NCBI GenBank assembly: GCA_963836405.1
Contig: CAWIJL010000002.1
Coordinates: 124,001-188,000 of the forward strand
Length of the DNA: 64,000 nt
Source: CAWIJJ01 sp963836405
Lineage (GTDB): Bacteria; Acidobacteriota; Terriglobia; Bryobacterales; Bryobacteraceae
Direction of reading: 5' to 3'
Of this stretch, positions 23,521-32,786 are shown piece after piece (position 1 is the first letter of the stretch; every line of letters begins with the position of its first letter). A program made the translations under genes and the position numbers. A model generated the notes under the pieces. That model was not told the origin of the DNA. It was given only the letters and a program-made list of their open reading frames with translations, and searched no databases.

Positions 23521-25129
23521 TCATGCGGGGCGACTGGTGGACGCCGTCGCGTCCGATGCCTTGCTGCGAAGGAGCGGTGAGCGACGATCGTCGACGCGGT
23601 CGAGTGATTGGCGCAAGGGGAATGGGAGAACCGCGTCATTGGCAGTGAACATCGCCATGGCGGGTCGGAAGACTCGCCCCTCCAGTCTGGAGAACAGCCG
23701 CGCTACTTTCCAGCCGTACGGCGTGATGATATAGCGGTTGGTTTTGGAGGACGGTAAATCAGTCCTTTCAGCCGAAGGCGTCGCAGGTCGTACGTCATCT
23801 GCCCAGGACTGTACTCGCTCAGCGTGACGCCCAGTAGATCGGCCACCTGTTGTCTGAGGTCGTGGTTGCGAAAGCCATCGATCAAGTGATGGAACATGGT
23901 GAGCGCCAGCATCAGTGCCATCACTCTCGGTTGACCGAATTTCAACCCCGGAGCCTTTTTGCCGTCCTCGGTCACGGCAGGTTGCACCACACGTTGGATG
24001 CTGTCGCCGCTCAAGCCGCTGTTGTGGCTGACGCGTTCGACTTCCAGCAAGCGCCGGTTGATCTGTCGGCCGATCTGCTGTAGATACGGCAGATTGCTCA
24101 GTCCTTTGTTCACGCCAAAGTCATTCGGATTCCGGAACGTCCCCTCGGTCCGGCGGCCGCGACCTTCTTTGAAGTACTGTTTGAGATCGAAGTTCTTGTA
24201 TTCGATGGCAGGCTGGGATGCACGCCATCCTGTATCAGGCGCGTACGGAACTGCCCGGGCGTTTTCTTCGTCACCACCCGATCAAAGACCAACTGGACGC
24301 GGTCCGGCCGACCCAGATCCAGATTGTCGCGAATGATTTCTTCAAAGAACTAAGGGCCCCGCAGTGGACGGTCGAAGATCTGCGTCAAGCTGACCTCCAT
24401 CTGCCAGATCGACAGATCCCAGTCGTAGCCCGCTTCCCGGTCCTGCGGTCGCAAAGGCAATGGAATCCGCTTCAACCACTTGCGGAAGACCCGGTCGATG
24501 TCTTGGGGCCCCAAGGAATCGCAGATCTGTTGCAGTTGCTCGGGTGCGGTGCAGGATAGGAATCCGTTATCCAACGCCTCGTAGGTGATCTTCCTCTTCT
24601 CCAATTGCCGTTTGGCCCACTCGTGCCCGTTGAGACACAACTTCGTGCTCCACGGCGCGTAGCTGCATACCTTGAGAACCAAGGGGCCGAAATCCTGATC
24701 GTCGATGTAAAAATAGTAGTGGTTGACGTAGACGGTCTTGTCCCGGTTGAACTCGAACTGCCCGTTCACCTTCTTCCCGTTGAACGCCTTGGCCTTCTCC
24801 TGCGCGACCCCGATGAAGACGATCTCATCCCGCACTGGCCGTTGCCGTCGAATCTCATTGGCGATGTCGTCCTTCTTCTCTTTGTGGTCGAACTGGTAAA
24901 TCGGAATGTGGTCGCGCTCCGCTTGTGTTTTCACCGCCTCACGGAAGCGTTCCGAGATCTGCCCGAGAACCGCCGGCGAAGGAACCGGTTTCCCCAACTG
25001 GCCTCGCATGAACCACATCAGTCCCCCTCCTGTCGCCAGTTTGCCGATGTAGCGGTTTAGGTAGAGTCGATCCAGGCACTCCACTTCCAGTGTGATGTGC
25101 CCGTCCAATAATTCCGGGATTGTCGCCAT
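23521..25129 (-). pseudogene. Large protein of unknown family, broken by a stop and two frameshifts
   Basis: ATG 25129 starts MATIPELLDGHITLEVECLD and an intact 259-codon stretch including VRDEIVFIGVAQEKAKAFNG and YVNHYYFYIDDQDFGPLVLK. A TAG at 24350-24352 interrupts it in frame, and the sequence resumes FFEEIIRDNLDLGRPDRVQL. A one-base shift near 24208-24213 leads into IEYKNFDLKQYFKEGRG and NKGLSNLPYLQQIGRQINRR. A second, in a T4 run at 23742-23745, leads into YIITPYGWKVARLFSRLEGR up to TGA at 23521. The intact ancestor would be about 535 residues. I remember similar hypothetical proteins in soil bacteria but know no function. Confidence 0.75.
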
Positions 25130-25343
25130 TCTCAGGATTTTACGAAATGATTCGGACGTACGCTCGTCGGTTTGAGGTCGAAGACCTCGCTAGTGAATTG
25201 GGCTCTGCGCAAAGACCGGCATTCCGGGACTGTTCGACTTCCGTCTGGAGTTTGCCCAGGGCATCGACCGAATAGGGAGAATCTTCGATGTTCCGGATGG
25301 GGGAGGCAAGTGGGGAGCGCGTGTGACAAACTGGTTTCTCGAA

Positions 25344-26870
25344 ATGCCTAGAATCGCCATCCTCGTTCTGCTTTGTCTGGCTGCGGCGGGCCAGACGTAT
25401 CGCGAGCCGTACCGCCCGCAGTTCCATTTTTCGCCGCAGCGGAACTGGACCAACGACCCCAACGGGTTGGTCTGGTTCGACGGCGAGTATCACCTTTTCT
25501 ACCAGTACAACCCGTTCGGCGATACGTGGGGGCACATGAGTTGGGGACATGCGGTAAGCCGCGATCTCGAACACTGGGAGGAGCTGCCCGTCGCGCTTCG
25601 GGAAGAAGACGGCATCATGATCTTCACGGGCAGCACGGTTGTGGACGAGCACAACACGAGCGGCTTCTGCGCGGCGGGGAAAGCCTGCCTGGTTGCGGTC
25701 TACACCGGCCACACGCCGCGCGCGGCTGGCGGCAGGGCGCTCCAGACGCAGAACCTCGCGTACAGCAACGACCGCGGCCGGACCTGGACCAAGTTCGCGG
25801 GCAACCCGGTGCTCGACCTGCACCTGCCGGATTTTCGCGACCCGCACGTCTTCTGGCATGCCGGCACGCGCCGCTGGATCATGTCCGTCGCCCTGCCGGC
25901 GGAGCACAAGGTGCTCTTCTACGGCTCCCCGAACATGAAGCAGTGGGAGCGCCTTGCCGAGTTCGGGCCCGCGGGCGCCACCGGCGGCCAATGGGAATGC
26001 CCCACCCTGATCGAGGTGCCGGTGGAGGACAGCAGTCCACGGCGCACGCGGTGGGTTCTGAAAGTCGGGCTGAACCCGGGCGGCCTCCAGGGGGGCTCCG
26101 GCGAGCAGTATTTCGTGGGGATGTTCGACGGCGAGCGCTTCATCAACGACAACCCGGCGGCGACAACTCTGTGGACCGACTACGGCAAGGACTGCTACTG
26201 CGCGCTCGCCTTCAATAACCTGCCGCGCACGCAGCTGCCGGTCATGCTCGGCTGGATGAACAACTGGCAATACGCCGCGAAATTACCGACGGCTCCCTGG
26301 CGCGGGCAGATGACCGTTGCGCGCCGCCTTTCGCTTCGCAAGCAACCGGAAGGACTCCGCCTGGTCCAGCAGCCGGTGGAAGCGATCCGTGGGTTGCGGC
26401 GGAATCGCTTTTCCTGGAGCGGCACGGCGGCGGCAGGACTAAACAAAGCGTTGCAGGCGCAACCCGCCGGCGGTAACAGTTTCGAACTTCATGCCACGTT
26501 CACACCGGACGGCGAGGGGGAGAGCGGCTTCAAGCTGATGGGCCCAGGGCAGACCTTCACCACGATCGGGTACGACGCGCGCAAGCACGAGTTGTATGTG
26601 GACCGGACGCATTCCGGGAACACCGGCTTCAGCGCCGACTTTCCGGCCCGCACCGCCGCTCCTCTCGCGACCGGCGGCGAGCAGTTGGAACTGACGATTC
26701 TGGTGGACCGCTCCACGCTGGAAGTTTTCGCGCAAGGCGGCCGGGTAGCCATCAGCACGCTGATCTATCCGCAGGAAGGCCCGCTCACGCTGGAGTTCTT
26801 TTCGCCGTCCGGCCGGCAGGGCCGCATCGCGGTGGAGCGATGGAACCTCGCCTCGACCTGGGCGCCGTGA
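25344..26870 (+). CDS. Secreted GH32 fructan hydrolase (levanase/inulinase type)
   Basis: A 508-residue enzyme with signal peptide MPRIAILVLLCLAAAGQ from ATG 25344 (the frame also allows a GTG at 25323). GH32 motifs are all visible: NWTNDPNGLVW with the nucleophile Asp, LPDFRDPHVFW with the transition-state Asp in RDP, and GGQWECPTLIEV with the acid/base Glu in EC. The C-terminal beta-sandwich carries ELTILVDRSTLEVFAQGG, typical of the family. It should release fructose or fructo-oligosaccharides from levan or inulin outside the cytoplasm. A sialidase gene follows after a permease fragment. Confidence 0.93.
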   Translation: MPRIAILVLLCLAAAGQTYREPYRPQFHFSPQRNWTNDPNGLVWFDGEYHLFYQYNPFGDTWGHMSWGHAVSRDLEHWEELPVALREEDGIMIFTGSTVVDEHNTSGFCAAGKACLVAVYTGHTPRAAGGRALQTQNLAYSNDRGRTWTKFAGNPVLDLHLPDFRDPHVFWHAGTRRWIMSVALPAEHKVLFYGSPNMKQWERLAEFGPAGATGGQWECPTLIEVPVEDSSPRRTRWVLKVGLNPGGLQGGSGEQYFVGMFDGERFINDNPAATTLWTDYGKDCYCALAFNNLPRTQLPVMLGWMNNWQYAAKLPTAPWRGQMTVARRLSLRKQPEGLRLVQQPVEAIRGLRRNRFSWSGTAAAGLNKALQAQPAGGNSFELHATFTPDGEGESGFKLMGPGQTFTTIGYDARKHELYVDRTHSGNTGFSADFPARTAAPLATGGEQLELTILVDRSTLEVFAQGGRVAISTLIYPQEGPLTLEFFSPSGRQGRIAVERWNLASTWAP

Positions 26871-26919
26871 TCTGCGAGCGTTTCCGCCTGTTTCCATCCG
26901 TTGCTTGACAATTACCGTT

Positions 26920-27400
26920 CTTCACCGCGGCGGACGCCGGCACGGCGGCGCGCGTGGCGGTGATCGGGCAGACCTTGCGCGTGCGCAATCTGCCGTTTCG
27001 CGTGATCGGAATTCTCGAATCGAAGGGCCAGACGCAGTGGGGCATGGACCAGGACGACACGTTGGTCATGCCATACACCACCGTGATGAAGAAGCTTCTC
27101 GCCATCAGTTACATCCCCACTGCGTATGTGTCCGCGGAGATCGACGCCATGCTCCGGGCGCGTCACAATATCAACCCGGGCAGCCCAAGGATTTCACTGT
27201 CCGCAACCTGACCGACATTGCCAACGCGGCCGAAGACACCACGCGCGTGATGACGTTTCTGCTGGGGGGCATTGCCGCCGTTTCGCTGCTGGTGGGCGGC
27301 ATAGGGACGGAGCGGACTCGCGAGATCGGCATCCGCATGGCCGTGGGCGCGCGCCGGCCACGTGCAGTCGCAGTTCCCGATCGAAGCCTCGCGCTTCGAG
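26920..27400 (+). pseudogene. MacB/FtsX-type ABC permease fragment with deletions
   Basis: Two frames together encode the C-terminal half of a MacB-like permease: FTAADAGTAARVAVIGQT then LRVRNLPFRVIGILESKGQT, KDFTVRNLTDIANAAEDTTR and LLVGGIGTERTREIGIRMAV. Compared with the family, the piece between two GQT repeats is missing. So is the usual IMNIMLVSV between GGIG and TERTREIG. A one-base shift near 27180 changes frame. The final membrane segments are absent and the region ends against the sialidase gene. Confidence 0.75.
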
Positions 27401-27424
27401 TAGACGCGCTACGATGGTCCGAAC

Positions 27425-28531
27425 ATGCGGCGCGCGATTTCATTTCTCCTCGTCCTGTTCTCGGTGCCGGCGACGCTGGCGGGCGCCGACCCGGGACCGT
27501 CGCCGGTGGACGTCTTCAGCTCCGGCCGGGAGGGCTACAACACCTACCGCATTCCCGCCCTGATCCAGACGAAGAAAGGAACGCTGCTCGCGTTTGCCGA
27601 AGGCCGGCGCGAGAGCGGCCGCGACTGGGGCGACATCGACGTGTTGGTGAAGCGTAGCCGCGATGGCGGGCGCACGTGGTCGTCCGCGGCAATCGTGGTG
27701 GATTTCGGCGCCGACACTGCTGGGAATCCCGCGCCGGTGGTTGACCGGCGGAGCGGAACGATCTGGCTGCTGCTCACCCGGAATCCAGGCGATGTACCCG
27801 AAAAGCTGATCCGCCCCGGGCTGGCCGGCCCGACGCGGACCGTGTGGGTGACGCACAGCGCGGACGACGGCCTGACCTGGGCGGCGCCGGCCGACATCAC
27901 GACGGCGGTGAAGCAGCCGGACTGGAGTTGGTACGCCACCGGACCGGTGAACGGTATTCAACTCCGGGGCGGCCGCCTGGTGATTCCCTGCGATCACGTG
28001 CGAGGCGGGGACTCGGGCCGGTATTCGCACGCGATCTATAGCGACGACGGCGGCAAGACGTGGAAGCTGGGCGGCAGCGCGGGCCCGGACTGTAACGAAT
28101 CGACGGTGGCCGAGTTATCCGACGGTTCGCTGATGCTCAACATGCGGAGCTATGCCGGCAAGAACCGGCGCGCGGTCTCGATCAGCCGGGATGGCGGCCT
28201 CACGTGGAGCGACCCGGTGCTGGACGACACCCTGATCGAACCGGTTTGCGAGGCCAGCCTGATCCGGCTGGGGCAGGGGAAAAACGCGGTCCTGTTGTTT
28301 TCAAATCCCGCCGCTACGACCCGTTCCAAGATGACGGTGCGGCTCAGCCGGGACGACGGCAAGACGTGGAGCGTCTCCAGGGAGATTTATGCCGGACCTT
28401 CGGCATACTCAAATCTCGTGGAACTGGATGCCAGGACGGCCGGGCTTCTGTATGAGAGCGGAGATGGCAGTCCATACGATCGCATCGGGTTTGTGCGTCT
28501 GCCGCTCGCGTGGATTACCGCGGGGAAGTGA
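27425..28531 (+). CDS. Secreted exo-alpha-sialidase (GH33 type)
   Basis: The 368-residue protein has signal peptide MRRAISFLLVLFSVPATLAG. YNTYRIPALIQTKKGTLLAF gives the arginine of the F/YRIP motif, and FAEGRRESGRDWGDIDVLVK provides further catalytic-side residues. Five Asp-box (BNR) motifs mark the six-bladed propeller: SRDGGRTW, SADDGLTW, SDDGGKTW, SRDGGLTW and SRDDGKTW. The late tyrosine/glutamate region (GPSAYSNLVELD, GLLYESGDG) also fits GH33. It should cleave terminal sialic acid or related sugars. Confidence 0.9.
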   Translation: MRRAISFLLVLFSVPATLAGADPGPSPVDVFSSGREGYNTYRIPALIQTKKGTLLAFAEGRRESGRDWGDIDVLVKRSRDGGRTWSSAAIVVDFGADTAGNPAPVVDRRSGTIWLLLTRNPGDVPEKLIRPGLAGPTRTVWVTHSADDGLTWAAPADITTAVKQPDWSWYATGPVNGIQLRGGRLVIPCDHVRGGDSGRYSHAIYSDDGGKTWKLGGSAGPDCNESTVAELSDGSLMLNMRSYAGKNRRAVSISRDGGLTWSDPVLDDTLIEPVCEASLIRLGQGKNAVLLFSNPAATTRSKMTVRLSRDDGKTWSVSREIYAGPSAYSNLVELDARTAGLLYESGDGSPYDRIGFVRLPLAWITAGK

Positions 28532-28869
28532 AGTAAACGGGGCGTCCGGGGAAGGCGTCACTCGAAAGTCACACCGCTTACATGCAGCGCTGCTAGAGTA
28601 CCATTTGCCACAAACGGGGTCGATGGCCGCGAGCGGCGAATGAGGCGCCTGCCACAGTGGGTGTCCCGCTGGATTTTGGCCACTGCTCCTTTGTGTTGGG
28701 ACTCTTAAAGCCGCCGGAGGACACGAACTCACAGGGCGGCACGCAATAGGCACTATTGCAGGCACATACCCCTTCCACGCGGCACAACAACAACCACCAC
28801 AGTTCAGGAGGATACCAATGAAGTCCAGAGCTTCCAGGCTGACGGCATGTCGAGCACGCAAATCCAGGC

Positions 28870-29135
28870 AACGCTATGAACGCTGCCGACCTACTTCAGT
28901 CCAAGAACCGCCTGAACATGAGCAAGATGACTTATTCAGGCATGCAGACAACATACGATGCGCACAGCCTTATTTACGGACTCCGCGTCCGCGGGCACGG
29001 CGTTTGCCTCCGGCGTCAAAACTCTGAGCGGCGTCCTCAACATGGACGATAGAAAAAGTTTGAAGTACAAAAGTGTCGCTCAACTGGCCAAAGAGAGATG
29101 AAGGTCGGAGTCATGGAACGCACGTGGCGTTTCCT
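28870..29135 (+). pseudogene. Alkaline phosphatase (PhoA family) fragment
   Basis: Read across two frameshifts the segment gives LNMSKMTYSGMQTTYDAHSL, then TDSASAGTAFASGVKTLSGV and LNMDDRKSLKYKSVAQLAKE, then MKVGVMERT. TDSASAGTA holds the phosphorylated serine of alkaline phosphatases. The rest of the enzyme (about 350 residues) is absent, and there is no intact start. A strong AGGAGG followed by ATG at 28818 lies just upstream and may be the old translation start. The 280 bases between the sialidase stop and 28815 hold nothing I recognise. Confidence 0.7.
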
Positions 29136-29282
29136 GCCGTTCCTGTTCTGAGAGGCACGAGGTGCGAGCGGCCGTTGAAGCCGCCCACGTCGGAACCGTA
29201 GGCATGGGGATGGACGATGCTCAGGCCGGGGTCGTTGGAAACCAATCGCCGCCCTGATCGCCGATAGCCGATCGCTGGCGGG

Positions 29283-30755
29283 CTAGTGCCGGCCGAAGCG
29301 CCGGGGGATGCTTCGCGGCGTGGGTGCCGGACGGGGTCGTGGGGGCGCGGCCCGGGGCGTGCTGCCACTGCCGAAACGCTGCGGGTTGCGGTCCACGTTG
29401 GGATTGCGCGCGGCCGGCGTCGCGAATTCCGAGTCGCGATAAGAGCCGCTCTTAGTCGCGTATTTGGAATCTTTGAAGCCGCCGTTGCGGTCGAAGGTGC
29501 TGCCGGAGTAGCGCTGCTGGGTGGTTGCGCTCCCGGTGCCGTACTGCGGACGGCTGCTCTGCTGGCCGTAGTAGGTCTGGTTGCGCTCGCGCGAGGTGCG
29601 GTACCCTTCCCAGTCGCCGCGATCGACGGGACGGTAGTCGCGGTTGAAGAGCAGGTCGCGAAGCAGGGCGTACTGGCCGTAGAAGACCCAGAAATCGCGG
29701 CCGTCGCGACGATCCCAATAACCGTACTGGTTGCGCTGCCCCGGCGGCGCCACGTAGGCGAAACCGGCGGGCTGCGCGGTGCGCTCGGCTTCCGAATCGT
29801 ACTTGCCGGCGCCCTTGTGCGCGATCGCCATCCCCAGGTTCGCCTTCATGTCGTCGAACGCGGACCGGGAGACTTCCACCCACTGATCGTCCGAAGTGGT
29901 CTTGCCGTCGCGGGTAGTGACGGTGCGGATCTTTTCGGCGCGCCGGCCCTGGTCGAGATCTACCAGCACTTTGTCCCAGACGGTGTACAACTGACCGGTG
30001 AGTGCGGTGACGGAGGCGGATTCCCGCGGCAGCGTTGCGGCCGAATTGTGGAGCGTATCGGCGGCGGTGAGCAGCGTTCCGAAATCGAGGCCGTCGAAGT
30101 GCGAAGCGGCAGCGAGGCGGCGTTCGCCGGCCGACTGCTGCCACAGATTCTCGCTTTGCGCGGCAGCGTTGCGCAGGGCGGCCAGGCGCGCGTCGAGGTC
30201 GGCCTTCTTCTCCGGCCAGTCGGCGGAAGCCTTCTGCACGGCCGCCGCTACCGCAGCCGGATCGAAGGCGTGGACGGCGGCGTAATCGCGCTCCATTTGA
30301 GCGAGCGTTTGGGGCAGGTTGCGTTTGAGTTCGACCCAGTGCGCCGCCTGCTGCCGCACCGACGAGGCGCGGCGTTCGGCGGCGGTGCGCAGAGGCTTCT
30401 CGCGGGCGAGCAGCGCTTCGGCGCTGGCGCGGTCGCCGCGGCGGTTCGCCTTTTCAAGCGCCGCAAGCTGCTGGATGTCCCGCCCGGCCGATGCGAGATC
30501 GGATGAGGCGGCGGCGAGGGCGGCGGGCCACCCGTCGTCGGCGGTGATGGAAGCGAACAGCGCCGGCTCGGCCTGGAGGTCGCGGTTGACCTCTTCTTGC
30601 GCGGACCGGACGGCGGTCTGCGCGGAGGAATAGGCGGTGCGCTCGGCGGCGATCTGCGTCCGGACGGAGCGGGGCAGATTGTCCAGCCCGGCGAACGGAA
30701 TGACAACCATCAGCGTGCCGAGCAGCGCCGCGAAAAACTTCAAAGGACCCCTCAT
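29283..30755 (-). CDS. Secreted protein of a PspA-linked operon
   Basis: ATG 30755 gives a 490-residue protein with signal peptide RGPLKFFAALLGTLMVVIPF. The N-terminal half (residues 20-200) is helical and coiled-coil-like, rich in Ala, Gln and Glu. A middle part includes DDQWVEVSRSAFDDMKANLG. The C-terminal 170 residues are Tyr/Gly/Gln/Arg-rich (QYGYWDRRDGRDFWVFYGQY), then a low-complexity Pro/Arg tail. The start lies five bases after the DUF4178 stop, with AAGG eight bases upstream. No enzyme family is recognised; an envelope role together with PspA is inferred from context. Confidence 0.65.
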   Translation of the reverse strand: MRGPLKFFAALLGTLMVVIPFAGLDNLPRSVRTQIAAERTAYSSAQTAVRSAQEEVNRDLQAEPALFASITADDGWPAALAAASSDLASAGRDIQQLAALEKANRRGDRASAEALLAREKPLRTAAERRASSVRQQAAHWVELKRNLPQTLAQMERDYAAVHAFDPAAVAAAVQKASADWPEKKADLDARLAALRNAAAQSENLWQQSAGERRLAAASHFDGLDFGTLLTAADTLHNSAATLPRESASVTALTGQLYTVWDKVLVDLDQGRRAEKIRTVTTRDGKTTSDDQWVEVSRSAFDDMKANLGMAIAHKGAGKYDSEAERTAQPAGFAYVAPPGQRNQYGYWDRRDGRDFWVFYGQYALLRDLLFNRDYRPVDRGDWEGYRTSRERNQTYYGQQSSRPQYGTGSATTQQRYSGSTFDRNGGFKDSKYATKSGSYRDSEFATPAARNPNVDRNPQRFGSGSTPRAAPPRPRPAPTPRSIPRRFGRH

Positions 30756-30759
30756 GTGG

Positions 30760-31398
30760 CTATACCTTGTCGCGGTAAATAATGACATCCCCGGTGGCGA
30801 CACCGTGGTACATCGTCACCGCGAATGGTTCTCCCTCGGGTTTACGAATGGCCAGCAGGCCGCGGCCGTTCTCTTCGCGGAACTCCCAGTAGTAGAAGCG
30901 GACCGGCTGCGAATGGTCATCGCGTTTGGCCTGGCCTTCCCGGCTCAGGCGGTAAAGCCAGATCTTGCCGTCGAACTCGAAGGAGTCGCCGGTATTCTGG
31001 CGTTCGTCCATTTGGGCGAGGTCGTCTTCGGAAACCCCCAGATCCTCGATGGTGAGGACGCGCGGATCGGTTTGCACGGCCACGTCGATGTGGTCTTCGT
31101 TAGCCACCCGCAGGGCGGCGCGCCGCTCGCGGTAGGGGCCGCCGATCTCGGTCCAGGCGCGCGAGCCGGCCTGGTAGTAAGTGGTGCGGTCGGCGGTGAA
31201 ATCGAGGTCGGTCATCTCGTCGCCCGCGCCGGAAACGGAAATCACGTCGCCGGTGCGGGCCTGGGTCGGATTGAGATTGGCGAGGTCGGGCAGCGGCAGC
31301 CCCTTGGACGCCGGTGCGGCGGGCTTCTTTTTGAAAATCTGAAACAGCACCAGCACCAGGAGAATGGCGAGCGCGAATTCGGTGCCAATGGTAACCAT
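30760..31398 (-). CDS. DUF4178-domain membrane-anchored protein
   Basis: ATG 31398 yields 212 residues with an N-terminal membrane segment (TEFALAILLVLVLFQIF) and a cytosolic beta-rich DUF4178 region: TGDVISVSGAGDEMTDLDFT, YYQAGSRAWTEIGGPYRERR and FYYWEFREENGRGLLAIRK. DUF4178 proteins are known partners of PspA-family genes in many genomes. The start is five bases after the pspA stop. The longer open frame upstream of 31398 lies within pspA and is not used. Confidence 0.75.
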   Translation of the reverse strand: MVTIGTEFALAILLVLVLFQIFKKKPAAPASKGLPLPDLANLNPTQARTGDVISVSGAGDEMTDLDFTADRTTYYQAGSRAWTEIGGPYRERRAALRVANEDHIDVAVQTDPRVLTIEDLGVSEDDLAQMDERQNTGDSFEFDGKIWLYRLSREGQAKRDDHSQPVRFYYWEFREENGRGLLAIRKPEGEPFAVTMYHGVATGDVIIYRDKV

Positions 31399-31402
31399 CG
31401 GA

Positions 31403-32167
31403 TTAAGCGTTGTTCGCCTTGATTCCGCCGGGCGCCGGAAGTTCCTTGGGCAGCACCGGGGGGGCCGGTTTGGCTCTGCCCAGCAGGCGTTCGGATTTGA
31501 GCGCTGCGAGTTCCGCATCCACGCTCTTGCCGCCGAGCTGGGCGAACTGTTTCTCGAGGTCGTCGTCCTTGCCGGCGCTGGCAAGCTGGTCGAAGGCCTG
31601 CGCGGTGGCCTCTTCCTTGGCCACGGTTTCCTGGAAACGGTTCAGGGCGGCGAAAGCGTTGTCGGCGTTGCCCACTCCAGCCATGGCTTCGGCTACTTTG
31701 CGCTGCGCGGTGGCGGCGTTTTTGCGCGCCACCAGGGTCATGGCGGTGCGCTCGCCCTCTTCGATTTTCCGCTTGAGCTCCTGCACCTGCGATTTCAGTT
31801 TCTCGCTGGTGGTACGGGCCTGCTCGACGGCCGATTGCATGGAAGCCACCTGCTGGTCGGACTCGCCTTTGCGGGCCAGCGCGCGGCGCGCCAGGTCCTC
31901 ATTGCCGGCGTCGAGCGCGAGAGCGGCGCGATCCTTCCATTCCTGCGACTGCCGCACGTGCTTCTGGTATTCGGCGTCCAGGCGGTTGTAGTTGCTCATG
32001 GCCACGGCGGAGGCGCGCACCACGTTGACGAGTTCGGTCTTCATGTCGGCCACCGTCTGCTTCACGGTGGCTTCGAAGTTCGCGTCCTCGATGGCGTCGA
32101 TGCCCTGATTTGCGCGTCCGCGCGCCACCCGGCCGATGCGGCTGAAAATATCCGATAGGAATGCCAT
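31403..32167 (-). CDS. pspA: PspA/IM30 (ESCRT-III-like) membrane-stress protein
   Basis: ATG 32167 gives MAFLSDIFSRIGRVARGRAN, the amphipathic N-terminal helix of PspA. A long helical hairpin follows (ATVKQTVADMKTELVNVVRA to DKR-like coiled coil through residue 190), 254 residues in all. PspA oligomers bind and stabilise damaged inner membrane. GGAG lies nine bases before the ATG. The gene sits between a YbjN-like gene and DUF4178, an arrangement known for PspA systems outside the classic pspBC type. Confidence 0.88.
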   Translation of the reverse strand: MAFLSDIFSRIGRVARGRANQGIDAIEDANFEATVKQTVADMKTELVNVVRASAVAMSNYNRLDAEYQKHVRQSQEWKDRAALALDAGNEDLARRALARKGESDQQVASMQSAVEQARTTSEKLKSQVQELKRKIEEGERTAMTLVARKNAATAQRKVAEAMAGVGNADNAFAALNRFQETVAKEEATAQAFDQLASAGKDDDLEKQFAQLGGKSVDAELAALKSERLLGRAKPAPPVLPKELPAPGGIKANNA

Positions 32168-32181
32168 TTGTTTCTGCTCCG

Positions 32182-32601
32182 TTACTTTCCGAGATCGCCC
32201 ACCAGGGAGGCGGCGCTGATCACATCCACCAGCAGGAAATGCACGCAGGAAAGAATGTCGTCCTGGTCGTCGGCGCCCATCTCCTGCAATTTGCAGAAGT
32301 TGTTGAGGGTCACCGCCGCCTGGCCGGATCCGGCGTCGTAAAGCTGGAAGTAAGACGTGGAAATTCCGTTGCCGGCATCGAGCATCTTCTCCATGATGGG
32401 CGGCGTGATGGCGGATCTGGGGACGACGACACACACGACGGAAAAGTACAGGATGTCCCCTTCCAACACTGCCTGGATGGCGACGCCGCTTTCCGGCTCC
32501 CGGAGTTTCAGCGAGTCGGGCGCCGTCACGGAGATTTCGTATCCCTTCTCCGCCAGGAGTGCGTGGATTTGCCCGATTTGCGGGCTGGTTGTGGCTGTCA
32601 T
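32182..32601 (-). CDS. YbjN/YjfI-like small protein of the PspA operon
   Basis: From ATG 32601 (MTATTSPQIGQIHALLAEKG) the product is 139 residues, with an alpha/beta pattern: ISVTAPDSLKLREPESGVA, ILYFSVVCVVVPRSAITPPI and STSYFQLYDAGSGQAAVTLN. This resembles YbjN/YjfI-type proteins with a secretion-chaperone-like fold, which are recurrent neighbours of pspA. I assign the fold rather than a precise family. It is 15 bases upstream of pspA and opens the four-gene operon. The frame upstream of 32601 has no support. Confidence 0.6.
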   Translation of the reverse strand: MTATTSPQIGQIHALLAEKGYEISVTAPDSLKLREPESGVAIQAVLEGDILYFSVVCVVVPRSAITPPIMEKMLDAGNGISTSYFQLYDAGSGQAAVTLNNFCKLQEMGADDQDDILSCVHFLLVDVISAASLVGDLGK

Positions 32602-32737
32602 AGGTATGGAACGCTCTCTTTCATGGTACGCGCGCCCGGTCGCGGTTGTTCCGCGAATCGGCACGGCGGCGTGGATCCCGCGTCACCATTCTAGCCGCAG
32701 CGCGCGCTGGTGAGAATGTTCTCTCCGGAGCGGGCAA

Positions 32738-32786
32738 TGTACAACGACATTGACTTGTATGTACATCCGGAACTAGGATTGAATCG
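32738..32786 (+). promoter_or_regulatory. Promoter and palindromic operator of the Phd/PIN pair
   Basis: A -35 TTGACT (32750-32755) and -10 TAGGAT (32774-32779) are 18 bases apart. TGTACA at 32738-32743 and again at 32760-32765 forms an inverted repeat covering the -35 region, a fitting site for autorepression by the Phd antitoxin. The -10 ends seven bases before the antitoxin ATG (32787), so transcription would begin at or next to the start codon, giving a leaderless message. Confidence 0.6.

Noticed and set aside
29111..29368. Minus-strand frame with NDPGLSIVHPHAYGSDVGGF
   Set aside because: Protein-like for about 40 residues, but it overlaps the end of the secreted PspA-operon gene and matches no family I know.
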